48,022 bases of DNA from an uncultured Oscillospiraceae bacterium (GCA_905198295.1 CAJKBW010000009.1:1-48022); one strand, 5' to 3'. Numbered from the stretch's first letter, positions 31,995 to 41,086 are shown. The notes: generated by a model not told the origin, from the letters alone. Numbers and translations: made by a program.

Positions 31995-34382
31995 ATGAAT
32001 GACCGGCGAAATACGATTGAACTGAAAACCCCGGCTGGGTGGGAAAACGACAGAAGCAAGGAGTCGCTGCCGGCCGGAAACGGAAAGACCGGGATTCTGG
32101 TACAGGGCGGCGTACGGACCGAGCAGATAACGGTCAACCGCTTCGATCTGTGGCGAAACACCATCCGGCGGGAGCTGCCGGATATCAGTGACACACTGCC
32201 GAAAGTGCGGGAGGCAATCGACCGCGGCGATTTTGCCTATGGCAACCGGGCCGCATGTGATGCGCTGAAAACGTCCGGATTTGACGGTTGTGTGGGGGAG
32301 CCGTTTCCCCTTGGCCAGCTGTGGATGGATTTCCCGTGTGAAGAACCGTTTTCCCACTACCGCCGCACCCTGCATATGGATACCGGCGAGATAACGGTGC
32401 GGTATAATCTGGGGGAAATCATTTTTGAACGCCGCTGTTTTGTGTCCCGCTGCCGGGACATGCTGGTGATGCGGCTGACCGCATCCCGGCCGGCCATCAC
32501 CGGCCGGCTGACACTCCGGTTGTATCCCATGACCCGGTTCACCCCGCAGCATATGCAGGCATTTGTGGAAGACCTTGAGGCGCATGCGTTTTATGAAGCC
32601 CGGGAGGATGGGCATCTGCTGCTGGCTTCCTCCAACGACAACGGGGAGGACTTCGGTATGGCGGCACGTCTGATCGGCTGCCGCTGTCGTGCGGCGGACG
32701 GCATGCTGGAGGTGGATGAAGCGACGGACTGCCTGCTGCTGATCAAGGCGTTTTCCCGCGGGAACCGGCAGAGTGATCTGCCGAGGGTTTTAGCGGAACT
32801 GGACGCAGCAGAAGAAGATTACGAGACGCTGCTGGCTGAGCACGCCGCGGTGCACGGTGAACTGTTTGGCCGCACACAGCTGGAGCTGTATGCCGGTGAG
32901 GACCGACGCGCGGTGGAAGAACTGCTGCTGGATGCATACGAAGACAAGGCATCCGCCGTTCTGCTGGAAAAGCTGTGGCGGTTCGGCCGGTATCTGTTTG
33001 TCTCCGGCAGCGCGCCGGACGGCTGGGCTTTTCCCCTGTACGGGCTGTGGTATGCCGGCTATGCGCTGCCGTGGAGCCAGCATGTGGCCAATGAGAACGT
33101 GGAAATGATTTACTGGCATGCCTGTGTCGGCGGTTTCGCTGAGCTGGTGAAGCCGCTGATCGATTATTTTACTTCGCTGACGGCGGATTTCCGCGAGAAT
33201 GCCCGTAAGCTTTTCGGCTGCCGCGGAATCTGCGTGACCGCCTACACCTCGCCGGGCATGGGGTTGTCCACCGTCAACGTGCCGGTGATTGTCAACTGGA
33301 TCAGCGCCGCCGGCTGGCTGTCCCGGCATTTTGTGGAGTACTGCCGCTACACCGCGGATGAGGAAACCCTGCGGCAGAAGGTGCTGCCGTTTATGCGGGA
33401 AACCGCCCTGTTTTATCAGGATTTCGCGGTGCTTGATGAGCAGGGCAAGGTTAAGCTGTATCCATCGGTATCGCCGGAAAACACCCCGAAAAATTTCATT
33501 CCGCCGCATTTTGCCGATCATATGGGACATATCCTGCCGACCGTAATGAACGCCACGATGGATTTTGCGGTGATGAAGGAACTGCTTTCCTCCCTGCTGG
33601 AATTGAGCGGCCGTTACGGCGTATATACAGAGGAACAGCCCGCTTGGCGGGAACTGCTGGAGCGGATTCCGGCCTATATGGTCAATGCGGACGGCGCCAT
33701 TAAGGAGTGGATGCACCCGGCGCTTGAGGATCATTACCACCACCGGCATCTTTCGCATCTGTACCCGGTGTTTCCGGGAGATGAAGTGGGACTTCAGGAT
33801 TCCCGGCTGCCGGCATTTGCCCGCGCGGTGGATCTGCGGGAACTGGGGGGACAGTCCGGCTGGTCACTGACCCATATGGCCAACATTTATGCGCGCCTCG
33901 GCCGCGGCGACGCTGCGCTGCAGTGCCTGGACAGCCTGACGCGCGCCTGTCTGACGACTTCACTGATGACGGTGCACAACGACTGGCGGCAGATGGGCAT
34001 GTCGCTTGAAACGCCGGAACAGGATATTGTGCGCCAGCTCGACGCGAACATGGGCTTTGTCAATGCGGTGCAGGAGATGCTCCTGCGGGTGCATCCGGCC
34101 TATCTCCAGCTGCTGCCCGCCTGTCCTGCCCGACTATCCGCCGGACGGGTGCGCCGGCTGCATTTTGCGGGCGGCACCGTCTCGTTTTCCTGGGATTTTG
34201 CCGCCGGGATGCTGCGCGGCGAAATAGAGGCACAGCGCGAGGTGGAGATTGAGGTTCGTCTGCCGGAGTTCTGCGGTGAGGTTTTCATCCGCGGCGCGGA
34301 CAGAGCGGAGCAGGCGGTTAAGGGCGGCTTTTTCTGCCGTCTGCATGCCGGAGAAAGCCTGTCTTTTTTGCACAATAAATAA
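31995..34382 (+). CDS. Glycoside hydrolase family 95-like enzyme
   Basis: 795 residues from ATG 31995 (GAAGAAGGGGAG upstream is a ribosome site; the ATG at 31974 precedes that site). No signal peptide, so cytosolic. The N-terminal beta domain starts with W..D...ESLPAGNGKTGILVQGGV, as in GH95; the barrel follows. VSPENTP contains candidate acid Glu495, and QLDANMGFVNAVQEML contains candidate base Asp683; HRHLSHLYPVFPGDE is a family hallmark. GH95 members are inverting alpha-L-fucosidases or alpha-L-galactosidases. The sequence is somewhat shortened around 500-560 compared with classical members, so substrate may differ. Upstream of an oxidoreductase with its own promoter. Confidence 0.85.
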   Translation: MNDRRNTIELKTPAGWENDRSKESLPAGNGKTGILVQGGVRTEQITVNRFDLWRNTIRRELPDISDTLPKVREAIDRGDFAYGNRAACDALKTSGFDGCVGEPFPLGQLWMDFPCEEPFSHYRRTLHMDTGEITVRYNLGEIIFERRCFVSRCRDMLVMRLTASRPAITGRLTLRLYPMTRFTPQHMQAFVEDLEAHAFYEAREDGHLLLASSNDNGEDFGMAARLIGCRCRAADGMLEVDEATDCLLLIKAFSRGNRQSDLPRVLAELDAAEEDYETLLAEHAAVHGELFGRTQLELYAGEDRRAVEELLLDAYEDKASAVLLEKLWRFGRYLFVSGSAPDGWAFPLYGLWYAGYALPWSQHVANENVEMIYWHACVGGFAELVKPLIDYFTSLTADFRENARKLFGCRGICVTAYTSPGMGLSTVNVPVIVNWISAAGWLSRHFVEYCRYTADEETLRQKVLPFMRETALFYQDFAVLDEQGKVKLYPSVSPENTPKNFIPPHFADHMGHILPTVMNATMDFAVMKELLSSLLELSGRYGVYTEEQPAWRELLERIPAYMVNADGAIKEWMHPALEDHYHHRHLSHLYPVFPGDEVGLQDSRLPAFARAVDLRELGGQSGWSLTHMANIYARLGRGDAALQCLDSLTRACLTTSLMTVHNDWRQMGMSLETPEQDIVRQLDANMGFVNAVQEMLLRVHPAYLQLLPACPARLSAGRVRRLHFAGGTVSFSWDFAAGMLRGEIEAQREVEIEVRLPEFCGEVFIRGADRAEQAVKGGFFCRLHAGESLSFLHNK

Positions 34383-34522
34383 AATCAGCACCCGCTCTGG
34401 TCTTCTCGGGACCGGGGCAGGTGTTTGGATTGCCGGGCCGCATTTCGGGGACGATACGTACTGTGAATTTAGCCGGCGTGCGGACAAAATTTGTCATTTT
34501 TTGGCCATCGGCGGATAAAGGA

Positions 34523-34551
34523 TTGACTTTTTGGTTCGGCCATGCCATGAT
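34523..34551 (+). promoter_or_regulatory. Promoter of the Gfo/Idh/MocA gene
   Basis: TTGACT (34523-34528), 17-base spacer, CATGAT (34546-34551). The start would lie about 27 bases before the ATG at 34585. Confidence 0.5.
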
Positions 34552-34584
34552 ACGGGCAAACGGATACGAACGGGATGGTTAAAA

Positions 34585-35595
34585 ATGGACAGGGTTTATG
34601 GGGTAATGCTGATCGGCTGCGGGCATATCGGGGAAGAGCATCTTGCCGATATTTACTACCGCGACAATGTGCGGATCGAAGCGGTGGTGGACCAACAGCC
34701 CGAACGGGCGGCGCTGTTTGCACGAAAGTACGGCGCCCGGCACAGCGGCACCGATTACCGGCCGTTTCTGGATAGCAAGGCGGTCGATATCGTGATTATC
34801 GCGACCTATGCGAATACCCATCTGCCGATCTTGGAGGACTGTCTGGCGGCCGGCAAGCATGTCCTGTGCGAAAAACCGATAGCGGATTCCCTGGAAAACG
34901 GCCGCCGGTTTTACGCGCTGGTCAAGGCATCGCCATGCAAGGTGCTGGTTGCCCACATCCTGCGGCATAACCGCTCTTATCAGAAGCTGGCGGAGCTGAT
35001 TGCTTCGGGTGTAATCGGTGAGGTGCGTCTGATGCGGATGGTACAGAATCACCACGCACTCGACTGGCCCCGGTATAAACGGCTGATGGAGGACTGTTCA
35101 CCGATCGTGGACTGCGGCGTGCACTATCTGGATGTCATGCAGTGGTTCACGGGGGTGCGGATTTGTGAAGTCAGCGGCTTCGGCGGCCGGGTGGATGATG
35201 ATCTCGACCGCAGCAATTACGGTATGATCCACGCCCGTCTGGAAAACGGCTGCATCGGTTTTTACGAGGCTGGCTGGAGCCGCAGCCTTGCGGCAGAAAA
35301 CCGCAAGGAATTTATCGGGGACAAGGGACGGCTTACCCTGACGCTTCAGCAGAACCGCGCGGAGAATCAGGAAGAGGGGGATCTCATCCGCCTGTATACC
35401 AATACCGACGGGGAGTACCGTACCATCAATGTCCGCTCCAAATACAAGGACATGTATGCGCAGCTGGAGCATCTCATCGCCATGATTGAACGGGATGTGC
35501 CGGCAAACCCGACCATCGATGAGGTGTTTTCTGCCTATACGGCAGCGGTTGCCGCACAGAAGGCGATCGATCAGCACACGTTTTTGCCAATATAA
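34585..35595 (+). CDS. Gfo/Idh/MocA family oxidoreductase
   Basis: 336 residues from ATG 34585. Rossmann NAD(P)-binding motif IGCGHIGEEH near the N-terminus, CEKPIA at ~97-102 (the catalytic EKP lysine), then the C-terminal alpha/beta sheet domain. DCGVHYLDVMQWF supplies the conserved GxHxxD-like residues. These enzymes oxidise or reduce sugar and cyclitol hydroxyls. Located after the GH95-like gene, it may process the released sugar, although separate promoter and gap weaken that link. Confidence 0.92.
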   Translation: MDRVYGVMLIGCGHIGEEHLADIYYRDNVRIEAVVDQQPERAALFARKYGARHSGTDYRPFLDSKAVDIVIIATYANTHLPILEDCLAAGKHVLCEKPIADSLENGRRFYALVKASPCKVLVAHILRHNRSYQKLAELIASGVIGEVRLMRMVQNHHALDWPRYKRLMEDCSPIVDCGVHYLDVMQWFTGVRICEVSGFGGRVDDDLDRSNYGMIHARLENGCIGFYEAGWSRSLAAENRKEFIGDKGRLTLTLQQNRAENQEEGDLIRLYTNTDGEYRTINVRSKYKDMYAQLEHLIAMIERDVPANPTIDEVFSAYTAAVAAQKAIDQHTFLPI

Positions 35596-35596
35596 C

Positions 35597-35627
35597 GAAA
35601 GGCCGCCCTTCGCCGGGGCGGCCTTTC
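35597..35627 (+). terminator. Terminator of the Gfo/Idh/MocA gene
   Basis: A perfect 12-bp stem (35597-35608 with 35616-35627; GAAAGGCCGCCC arm) starts one base after the stop codon; a short T-rich stretch follows. Confidence 0.75.
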
Positions 35628-35709
35628 TGTTGTCCGGGGGAAACCTCTCTTTTCCGATGGGGCTGCTCAGAAGCAGGGGATGAACCTGTTTGTCAAAAAA
35701 TTCAAATCA

Positions 35710-35737
35710 GGCGGTCACCTTAAAAAAGTAACCGTCC
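35710..35737 (-). terminator. Possible terminator of the GNAT gene
   Basis: GGCGGTCAC and GTAACCGTCC form an imperfect stem; on the minus strand it is followed by T-rich sequence including a run of six T. Confidence 0.45.
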
Positions 35738-35750
35738 GATAAGATGACAA

Positions 35751-36197
35751 TTACTTCCTTAACCGCATATACAAGAGGGGATACGGATTTCCTTCTTCAT
35801 CATAATCCGTGCGTTTATATGTCTCAAATCCAAGATGTTCATAAAATCCGACGGCTTGTGGATTCTGCTCATTAACCGTCAGTTCCAGAATACCATAGTC
35901 CTGAATACCGGATTGAAGAAGCTGTTTGCCAAGGCCTCTGCCCCGCTCTGATGGTGTGAGAAAAAGCATTTCCAATCGGTTATGCTCTACTCCCATAAAA
36001 GCAATCGGGACATTCGGTTCCCTTTCTGCGACGACCAAGTGAGCAACCCCATTTAATGCCTGCGGAACATATTCCCTGATTCGCCTGATTTCTGCATCGG
36101 AAAGAAACTGGTGTGTGGCACGGACTGACTTTTCCCAGATCATCAGGAGGTTTTGTATCAGTAAAGGCGTTCTGATTTGCACTTCGTAGATATTCAT
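35751..36197 (-). CDS. GNAT family N-acetyltransferase
   Basis: 148 residues from ATG 36197 behind GGAGGATATTC. Acetyl-CoA binding motif A is evident in LFLTPSERGRGLGKQLLQSGI (R/Q-x-x-G-x-G/A), followed by LTVNEQNPQAVGFYEHLGFE, the usual C-terminal helix and strand. Substrate unknown. Its base usage is noticeably more AT-rich than the genes on its right. It has its own good promoter and stands alone. Confidence 0.92.
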   Translation of the reverse strand: MNIYEVQIRTPLLIQNLLMIWEKSVRATHQFLSDAEIRRIREYVPQALNGVAHLVVAEREPNVPIAFMGVEHNRLEMLFLTPSERGRGLGKQLLQSGIQDYGILELTVNEQNPQAVGFYEHLGFETYKRTDYDEEGNPYPLLYMRLRK

Positions 36198-36236
36198 ACG
36201 AATATCCTCCAAAAAATTCCAATTTATCGTTCTTTG

Positions 36237-36265
36237 ATTATACCGCACGGCAGCTTCTGCATCAA
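36237..36265 (-). promoter_or_regulatory. Promoter of the GNAT gene
   Basis: Minus-strand TTGATG (36260-36265), 17-base spacer, exact TATAAT (36237-36242); leader about 30 bases. Confidence 0.8.
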
Positions 36266-36323
36266 TAAATTTTTATAGCGAAGTTGTCGTTCGGCAACAC
36301 TTTTCTTAAAAGAAATGGATTTA

Positions 36324-36352
36324 TTGTACTTTTGTGCGATGTGTGGTATAGT
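36324..36352 (+). promoter_or_regulatory. Promoter of the HD-domain gene
   Basis: TTGTAC (36324-36329), 17-base spacer, TATAGT (36347-36352) with a preceding TGG (extended -10). Confidence 0.75.
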
Positions 36353-36386
36353 AAGGCACATATGGCAGTGAAAGGATGGCGGCAGC

Positions 36387-36914
36387 ATGGCGGATCTTCG
36401 TATAGCCAGACAAAAGCGCGATGCCTATTTCTGCGCACAGCTCGACGCGGTTGTGCGGCGTTCTGCGCTGCGGGAAACCGGGCGCTACATCCAGCACGGC
36501 GATACCTCCTGTCTGCTGCACAGCATTGCCGTCGCGTATTTCAGCTATCGCACCGCCCGCCTGCTGCAAAGAATCGCCGCTTTTCACGAGCGCGATCTGA
36601 TCCGCGGGGCGCTGCTGCACGACTATTTTCTCTATGACTGGCATATCCCTGATCCGACTCACCGGCTGCATGGGTTTCGGCATCCGGGGCGGGCGCTGGA
36701 AAATGCTCAGCGGGATTTTGTGCTCAGCGATATTGAGCGGGATATCATCCGCAAGCATATGTTTCCGCTGACCCCGGCGCTGCCGCGCTATCGGGAAAGC
36801 CTGCTGGTGAGCGCGGTGGACAAGGCCTGTTCGGTTTACGAGTGCTTTCGGCGTCCGGCTTATCCCCGGCTTCGCGCCAGAATTTACCGCGTATTGGAGG
36901 GAACGGTCCGATGA
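36387..36914 (+). CDS. HD-domain phosphohydrolase
   Basis: 175 residues, start behind AAAGGATGG. The metal-binding HD residues are His45 (CLLHSIAVA), His78-Asp79 (LLHDYFLYDW) and a later His in HGFRHPGRA or KHMFPLTP (His124), the order seen in single-domain HD hydrolases of Clostridia. Such proteins hydrolyse phosphates, often from nucleotides; the substrate is not known. Overlaps the next gene by four bases (ATGA), so the two are coupled, an arrangement I would expect to be conserved. Confidence 0.88.
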   Translation: MADLRIARQKRDAYFCAQLDAVVRRSALRETGRYIQHGDTSCLLHSIAVAYFSYRTARLLQRIAAFHERDLIRGALLHDYFLYDWHIPDPTHRLHGFRHPGRALENAQRDFVLSDIERDIIRKHMFPLTPALPRYRESLLVSAVDKACSVYECFRRPAYPRLRARIYRVLEGTVR

Positions 36915-37717
36915 TGATCTGCCGCTGGTTTATCTGGTTTGTTCTGTACAGCATGGTCGGCTGGCTGTACGAATCGACATTATGCTCCATTACCGGCCGT
37001 AAACTGGTCAACCGCGGTTTCCTCAACGGGCCGTACTGTCCGATTTATGGCGCCGGCGCGGTGCTGGATCTGCTACTGCTTGGCTGGATTGACAACCCGG
37101 TGCTGATTTTTTTCGCCGGTATGCTGGTCACCGGAACGGTGGAGTACTTTACCAGCTGGGCAATGGAAAAGCTGTTTGACGCGAAATGGTGGGATTACAG
37201 CGGGTGGAAATTTAATCTCAACGGCCGCATCTGCCTGGCGGGGCTGGTGGTGTTCGGCGCCATGTCGGTGCTGATGATTGAGGTGATTCATCCGTTCGTT
37301 GTCCGGATGACCGATTTGCTGCCGGATATTGCCGTGATCGTTTTGGCCGTTGTGCTGGCCGTCGTGATGGCGGCGGACACGGTCTTTACGGTGGTGAGCT
37401 TTAAGGACTTCAACAAAAAGCTGCAGGAAATCCAGACGTTTATCCATGAGAATGTGGCCAACTCCGCGGAATTCTTCAGCAAGACGAAAGAACAGCTGAT
37501 GGAAAGTGAGCTGCATGCCCGTGCAAGCGCACGGCTTGCACGGTTCCGGGAAAAGCTGAACGGGCAGGAGCGGCGGCTGATGAAGGCGTTCCCCCGGTGG
37601 AAATCCGTTCGGTATAACGATGTGCTGGTGAAGATTCGTGAGCTTGCCGCGGGCAGCCGCCTGTGGGCGAAAAAGGCGAATAAGGACGAAGATACGGATA
37701 AAAACGAAGAAGCGTGA
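36911..37717 (+). CDS. Putative membrane protein, CmpB-like (ABC-transporter type IV family)
   Basis: 268 residues. Start at the first of two ATGs in the ATGATG overlapping the HD stop; the upstream open frame has no leader. About five hydrophobic helices in the first 165 residues, with WFVLYSMVGWLYES, RGFLNGPYCPIYGAG and GTVEYFTSWAMEKLF, signature segments of the family annotated as putative ABC-transporter type IV. A charged cytosolic tail with long helices completes it. True transport function is unproven. Coupled to the HD hydrolase. Confidence 0.88.
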   Translation: MMICRWFIWFVLYSMVGWLYESTLCSITGRKLVNRGFLNGPYCPIYGAGAVLDLLLLGWIDNPVLIFFAGMLVTGTVEYFTSWAMEKLFDAKWWDYSGWKFNLNGRICLAGLVVFGAMSVLMIEVIHPFVVRMTDLLPDIAVIVLAVVLAVVMAADTVFTVVSFKDFNKKLQEIQTFIHENVANSAEFFSKTKEQLMESELHARASARLARFREKLNGQERRLMKAFPRWKSVRYNDVLVKIRELAAGSRLWAKKANKDEDTDKNEEA

Positions 37718-37721
37718 AGAC

Positions 37722-37760
37722 AAAAGGGGCTGCGGCTAACAATTGCCGCAGCCCCTTTTT
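37722..37760. terminator. Bidirectional terminator
   Basis: A perfect 15-bp stem (37722-37736 with 37745-37759; AAAAGGGGCTGC arm) and 8-base loop. It ends both the CmpB-like gene and, on the other strand, the URO-D-family gene whose stop codon it touches. Confidence 0.9.
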
Positions 37761-38820
37761 ATACGTAGGTGCCGACCCGTTTGACCTCGTCCACGATCGT
37801 ACGGAAGTTATCCAGGCTAACCGCGTTGGGGATCGAATGATCGGAGGAAAAGATATAGCCGCCGTTTTCCTTGAGCATCGGCACCAGCCGGTCGATTTCC
37901 GCGATAATCGCTTCGGGCTGATCCCACAGCACCGCATTGATGCCGCCGTGCAGCACCAGGTGATCGCCGTATTCCCGCTTGATCTTTTCCACATCCATGC
38001 CGGCTTTGATTTCGATGGGATTGAGCGCGTCAATGCCGGTGTCGAGAATATCCGGCAGCAGCGGCATAATATCGCCGCAGGAATGCAGATGTGCCTTGAT
38101 GCCTTTTTTATGGGCCCATTCCACGGCGCGGCGCTGTACCGGCTGCAGCAGCTCGCGGTAGGTCGCATTGGAGAAAAACGGCGTGCCTTTGTAGCCCATA
38201 TCATCCGGCCAGAAGATGCCGTCCATCCGGTAGCCCGCATCCCACACCATATCCATCAGCGCAATGCAGCGGTCGAGATAGGTGTTGAACATGTCGACCA
38301 CCCATTCCGGTTCTTCCAGCATGGCGATCAGCAGGGTTTCGGTTCCCACCATCCAGGAGTGGGTGACATCAAAGCCGAACCACATGTAGCCTTCGATCCA
38401 GCGGCCTTCGGCCACCCAACGGGGATATTCGGTTTCGAGGCGCTTCCAGTCGATGCGGTCGCGGTCAAGGGTCATGCGCGCTTTGGCTTTTTCCCATTCT
38501 TCCGGCGTGATCACCTTGAAATCCAGAAATTCGGGCGTGGAATCCTCTTCCTTAAATTCTTTCATGGTTACGCCCCACGGCGAGGTGACGATACGGTAGC
38601 GGTCGGTTTCCTCCAGCACCTTTTGCTCAAACCGCGGGCTGGTATCGACATAGATCAGCTCGGATTTGTCCACGTCGAAAAAGTCGCGCCAGTCGGCATC
38701 CGCCGGCATGCCCTCCCGCTTCCAGCGGGCAATCGTACCGGCCCAGGGGGAATCGATGATCGGGATACGGTCTGCCTCGCGATGTTCAAACATGCGGGTA
38801 AAACGTTCTTTTGATGTCAT
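37759..38820 (-). CDS. Uroporphyrinogen decarboxylase (URO-D) superfamily protein
   Basis: 353 residues, start behind GGAGG at good spacing. The N-terminal TSKERFTRMFEHREADRIPI is typical of URO-D-like proteins that are not heme enzymes. LHSCGDIMPLLPDILDTGIDALNPIE and LHGGINAVLWDQPEAI are superfamily motifs; the first resembles the zinc-binding region of MtaA-type methyltransferases. The likely role is methyl transfer or decarboxylation of a small substrate; no corrinoid partner is adjacent. Divergently transcribed from an AraC regulator, which presumably controls it. Confidence 0.88.
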   Translation of the reverse strand: MTSKERFTRMFEHREADRIPIIDSPWAGTIARWKREGMPADADWRDFFDVDKSELIYVDTSPRFEQKVLEETDRYRIVTSPWGVTMKEFKEEDSTPEFLDFKVITPEEWEKAKARMTLDRDRIDWKRLETEYPRWVAEGRWIEGYMWFGFDVTHSWMVGTETLLIAMLEEPEWVVDMFNTYLDRCIALMDMVWDAGYRMDGIFWPDDMGYKGTPFFSNATYRELLQPVQRRAVEWAHKKGIKAHLHSCGDIMPLLPDILDTGIDALNPIEIKAGMDVEKIKREYGDHLVLHGGINAVLWDQPEAIIAEIDRLVPMLKENGGYIFSSDHSIPNAVSLDNFRTIVDEVKRVGTYV

Positions 38821-38861
38821 ACTTTACGCCTCCAGACTGCTTTTGTAAAAAAGTTTCTTTT

Positions 38862-38890
38862 ATTCTATCGCCTTGACGAAAACAATGCAA
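38862..38890 (-). promoter_or_regulatory. Promoter of the URO-D-family gene
   Basis: Minus-strand TTGCAT (38885-38890), 17-base spacer, TAGAAT (38862-38867). The divergent AraC protein could bind just upstream. Confidence 0.65.
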
Positions 38891-38957
38891 TTCGTTATAG
38901 CAAACTGGAATGGATTGTTTTAAAATTTATCAATTTTCTGCTATTGAGGTGAGCGGC

Positions 38958-39782
38958 ATGTACAGTCGGGACGGGGATTTCGGACAGGTGCGTCTGGCGG
39001 AACCACTGCACACGCAGCAGGCTCTGGACACGCTGTTTTGTTTTTCCGGCGCCGGTTGGCACCGGTGCAATGACCGCTATGCCATCCGGCGGCCGCAGGG
39101 AAATACCGATCCGCTGCTGCTGTTCACGGCGAAAGGGGAGGGACAGCTGCGCATCGACACGGGAAGCTGGCGCCTGAAGCCGGGAAGCGTGGCATTTATT
39201 CCGGCGGATGCACCGCATGAGTACGGCACGCCGGCGGGAGGAATCTGGGAATTTACCTGGATTCACCTGTGCGGACGGCTGGCGCTGCAGTTTGTGCAGC
39301 AGCTGGGAACCGGAATACTGCCGGTTCATCATGCGGCGGTTTATGGGGAGATGGTGGAACAGCTGCTGACGCTGTACCGACAGCCTGCGCGGACTGCGGA
39401 AATACAAGCGTCGCAGCAGCTCGCGGAGCTGCTGCACAAGCTGGTGCTCGAGGCAGCGCAAACGGTGCAGAGCGATACCTGCCGGCAGGCCATTCAGTAT
39501 TTGGAACAGCACTATACCCGCCGGATAACGCTGGATGAACTCAGCAGCCGGCTGTATCTTTCCCCGGCGCATCTGATCCGCCGCTTCAAGGCGGAAACCG
39601 GGTACACCCCGCACGAGTATCTGAACCGTCTGCGGCTGCTCAAGGCCCGGCAGCGGCTGTGGTATTCCGACGAGCCGGTGGAAGCGGTGGCGCGCGCGGT
39701 CGGTTTTGCCCATACCAGTTATTTTATCCGGCAGTATAAGGCTCAGTACGGCGTGACGCCCGGGGCGGAGCGGCGGCTGTAA
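38958..39782 (+). CDS. AraC family transcriptional regulator
   Basis: 274 residues from ATG 38958, which has TGAGGTGAG five bases upstream; the in-frame ATG at 38910 has no site. The N-terminal cupin-like sensing half contains RRPQGNTDPLLLFT and IPADAPHEYG; the C-terminal half is the AraC double helix-turn-helix (LSPAHLIRRFKAETGYTPHEYLN, VGFAHTSYFIRQYKAQYGVTPG). Divergent from the URO-D-family gene, its probable target. Confidence 0.93.
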   Translation: MYSRDGDFGQVRLAEPLHTQQALDTLFCFSGAGWHRCNDRYAIRRPQGNTDPLLLFTAKGEGQLRIDTGSWRLKPGSVAFIPADAPHEYGTPAGGIWEFTWIHLCGRLALQFVQQLGTGILPVHHAAVYGEMVEQLLTLYRQPARTAEIQASQQLAELLHKLVLEAAQTVQSDTCRQAIQYLEQHYTRRITLDELSSRLYLSPAHLIRRFKAETGYTPHEYLNRLRLLKARQRLWYSDEPVEAVARAVGFAHTSYFIRQYKAQYGVTPGAERRL

Positions 39783-39783
39783 A

Positions 39784-39813
39784 AAACGAGCGGCCGTAAA
39801 AGGCCGCTCGTTT
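39784..39813. terminator. Bidirectional terminator between AraC and XpaC-like genes
   Basis: A perfect 12-bp stem (AAACGAGCGGCC at 39784-39795, complement at 39802-39813), six-base loop, A- and T-flanks. Confidence 0.85.
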
Positions 39814-39820
39814 GAAAAAC

Positions 39821-40912
39821 TCATTTTTTCTCGAAATCTCCGCCGGTCAGACCTTCCTGCGCCAACATGGTTTCCAGCACCGAGGCGTCGGAGGAGATGT
39901 CCAGGACATCGTCCTGATACAGGCCGTCAAGCAGTTTGGCAAAGGCGTCGTTGACGGTGTCGAGCGTCTGTTTGATGGTGTTTTTCGCGTTTTGGATGTT
40001 GCTGCCCTGCACCGGCTGCTCGCTGAATTCCCGGTAGGCGGTGACGAGCTTCAGCGTCGTGGGCAGGTAGTAGTTGAGAAAACGCCGGATTTCCGGCAGC
40101 TTCTGCGGCCGCTGCTCCACACAGGCAAAGATTTTGCCGATAATGGTTTCGAGCTGCTGGAGCTTTTGAGAGATATCTTCTTCCGGAAGGGCGTCGTTGG
40201 CTTCGCGGATTTTCAGGATGTACTGGCGTCCTTCCGCCACAACCGGGTTGGCCGCCTCGGCCGCCTTCTGCTCCTCGCGCAGTCTTTCGGTTTTGGCCTT
40301 CATCTCCTGATAGCGGCGGTAGGTGTCGTAGCCGAGAATCAGATGGGTTTCCTCGTCATCGAGATGGCCGTCCGGAAACATGCCTCGGCGGATCATTTTT
40401 TTCAGGTCTCTGGCCACAAACTGCGGTGACTGGCCGATGGCGGAGGCCAGAATATCGATCGGGCAAAGCGGCGTTTCCCCGATCTTCCGGCGATAGGTGA
40501 GATAGCGCTTGGTCCTTTTGCGCAAACGGCCGCCCACGGTCAGCATGCCGGAAAAAAGCAGAAACGGGGTCAGCAGGCCGATTACCGTTCTGCCGAGACC
40601 GGCAGCGTTCAGGTCGATGAGGTTGGCGATGCTGAAAATGAGGAACAACAGAGCCACAATGCCGAGGCCGATGCCGCCAAACACGGTCAGCAGGATGCCC
40701 GCTGAGCGGCCGGGCACCTTGACGCGGGTCTGCTGCGCGTATGGGACGATAACCGGCTGTACGGGCGGCTGCGGACGGACCGGCTCGGTGCGGAAGGACT
40801 GAAGGCTGTTGTTGATTGTATTTTTGATTTGTACAAATTCTTTGGAATTCAGGGCGTTCTGCACCGCGCTGCTGATGCGGCTGCCGAGTTCCTGAAAATC
40901 GTTGTTGTCCAT
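39821..40912 (-). CDS. XpaC-like 5-bromo-4-chloroindolyl phosphate hydrolysis family protein
   Basis: 363 residues. N-terminal ~60 residues are helical and Pro-rich (SFRTEPVRPQPPVQP), two membrane helices follow (~73-95 and ~107-127), then a winged-helix-like region (TPLCPIDILASAIGQSPQFVARDLKKMIRRGMFPDGHLD) and a helical XpaC domain (~220-340; YYLPTTLKLVTAYREF is the family signature). The family is named for an indolyl phosphate phenotype; relatives are linked to tellurite resistance (TelA-neighbour) or envelope stress. The precise role is unknown. It has its own promoter. Confidence 0.88.
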   Translation of the reverse strand: MDNNDFQELGSRISSAVQNALNSKEFVQIKNTINNSLQSFRTEPVRPQPPVQPVIVPYAQQTRVKVPGRSAGILLTVFGGIGLGIVALLFLIFSIANLIDLNAAGLGRTVIGLLTPFLLFSGMLTVGGRLRKRTKRYLTYRRKIGETPLCPIDILASAIGQSPQFVARDLKKMIRRGMFPDGHLDDEETHLILGYDTYRRYQEMKAKTERLREEQKAAEAANPVVAEGRQYILKIREANDALPEEDISQKLQQLETIIGKIFACVEQRPQKLPEIRRFLNYYLPTTLKLVTAYREFSEQPVQGSNIQNAKNTIKQTLDTVNDAFAKLLDGLYQDDVLDISSDASVLETMLAQEGLTGGDFEKK

Positions 40913-40964
40913 AACCTAAACCTGCCTTTCCGGGGAACACGGGCATAATCCCGGTTTGTATTTC

Positions 40965-40993
40965 AGTATACCGTATTTCGGCACAGCTTGCAA
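40965..40993 (-). promoter_or_regulatory. Promoter of the XpaC-like gene
   Basis: Minus-strand TTGCAA (40988-40993), 17-base spacer, TATACT (40965-40970); leader about 45 bases. Confidence 0.75.
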
Positions 40994-41086
40994 GGGCGCA
41001 GATGCGACGATTTATCGGATTTTTCAGCGAATCAAACGCCGGAATCCGCGACTTAATGATTGAAAGCTTTCGAAAGGAGAATGCCT

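Noticed and set aside
32790..33758. 322-codon antisense frame within the GH95-like gene
   Set aside because: No start signal or motif; the sense frame carries the conserved GH95 residues.
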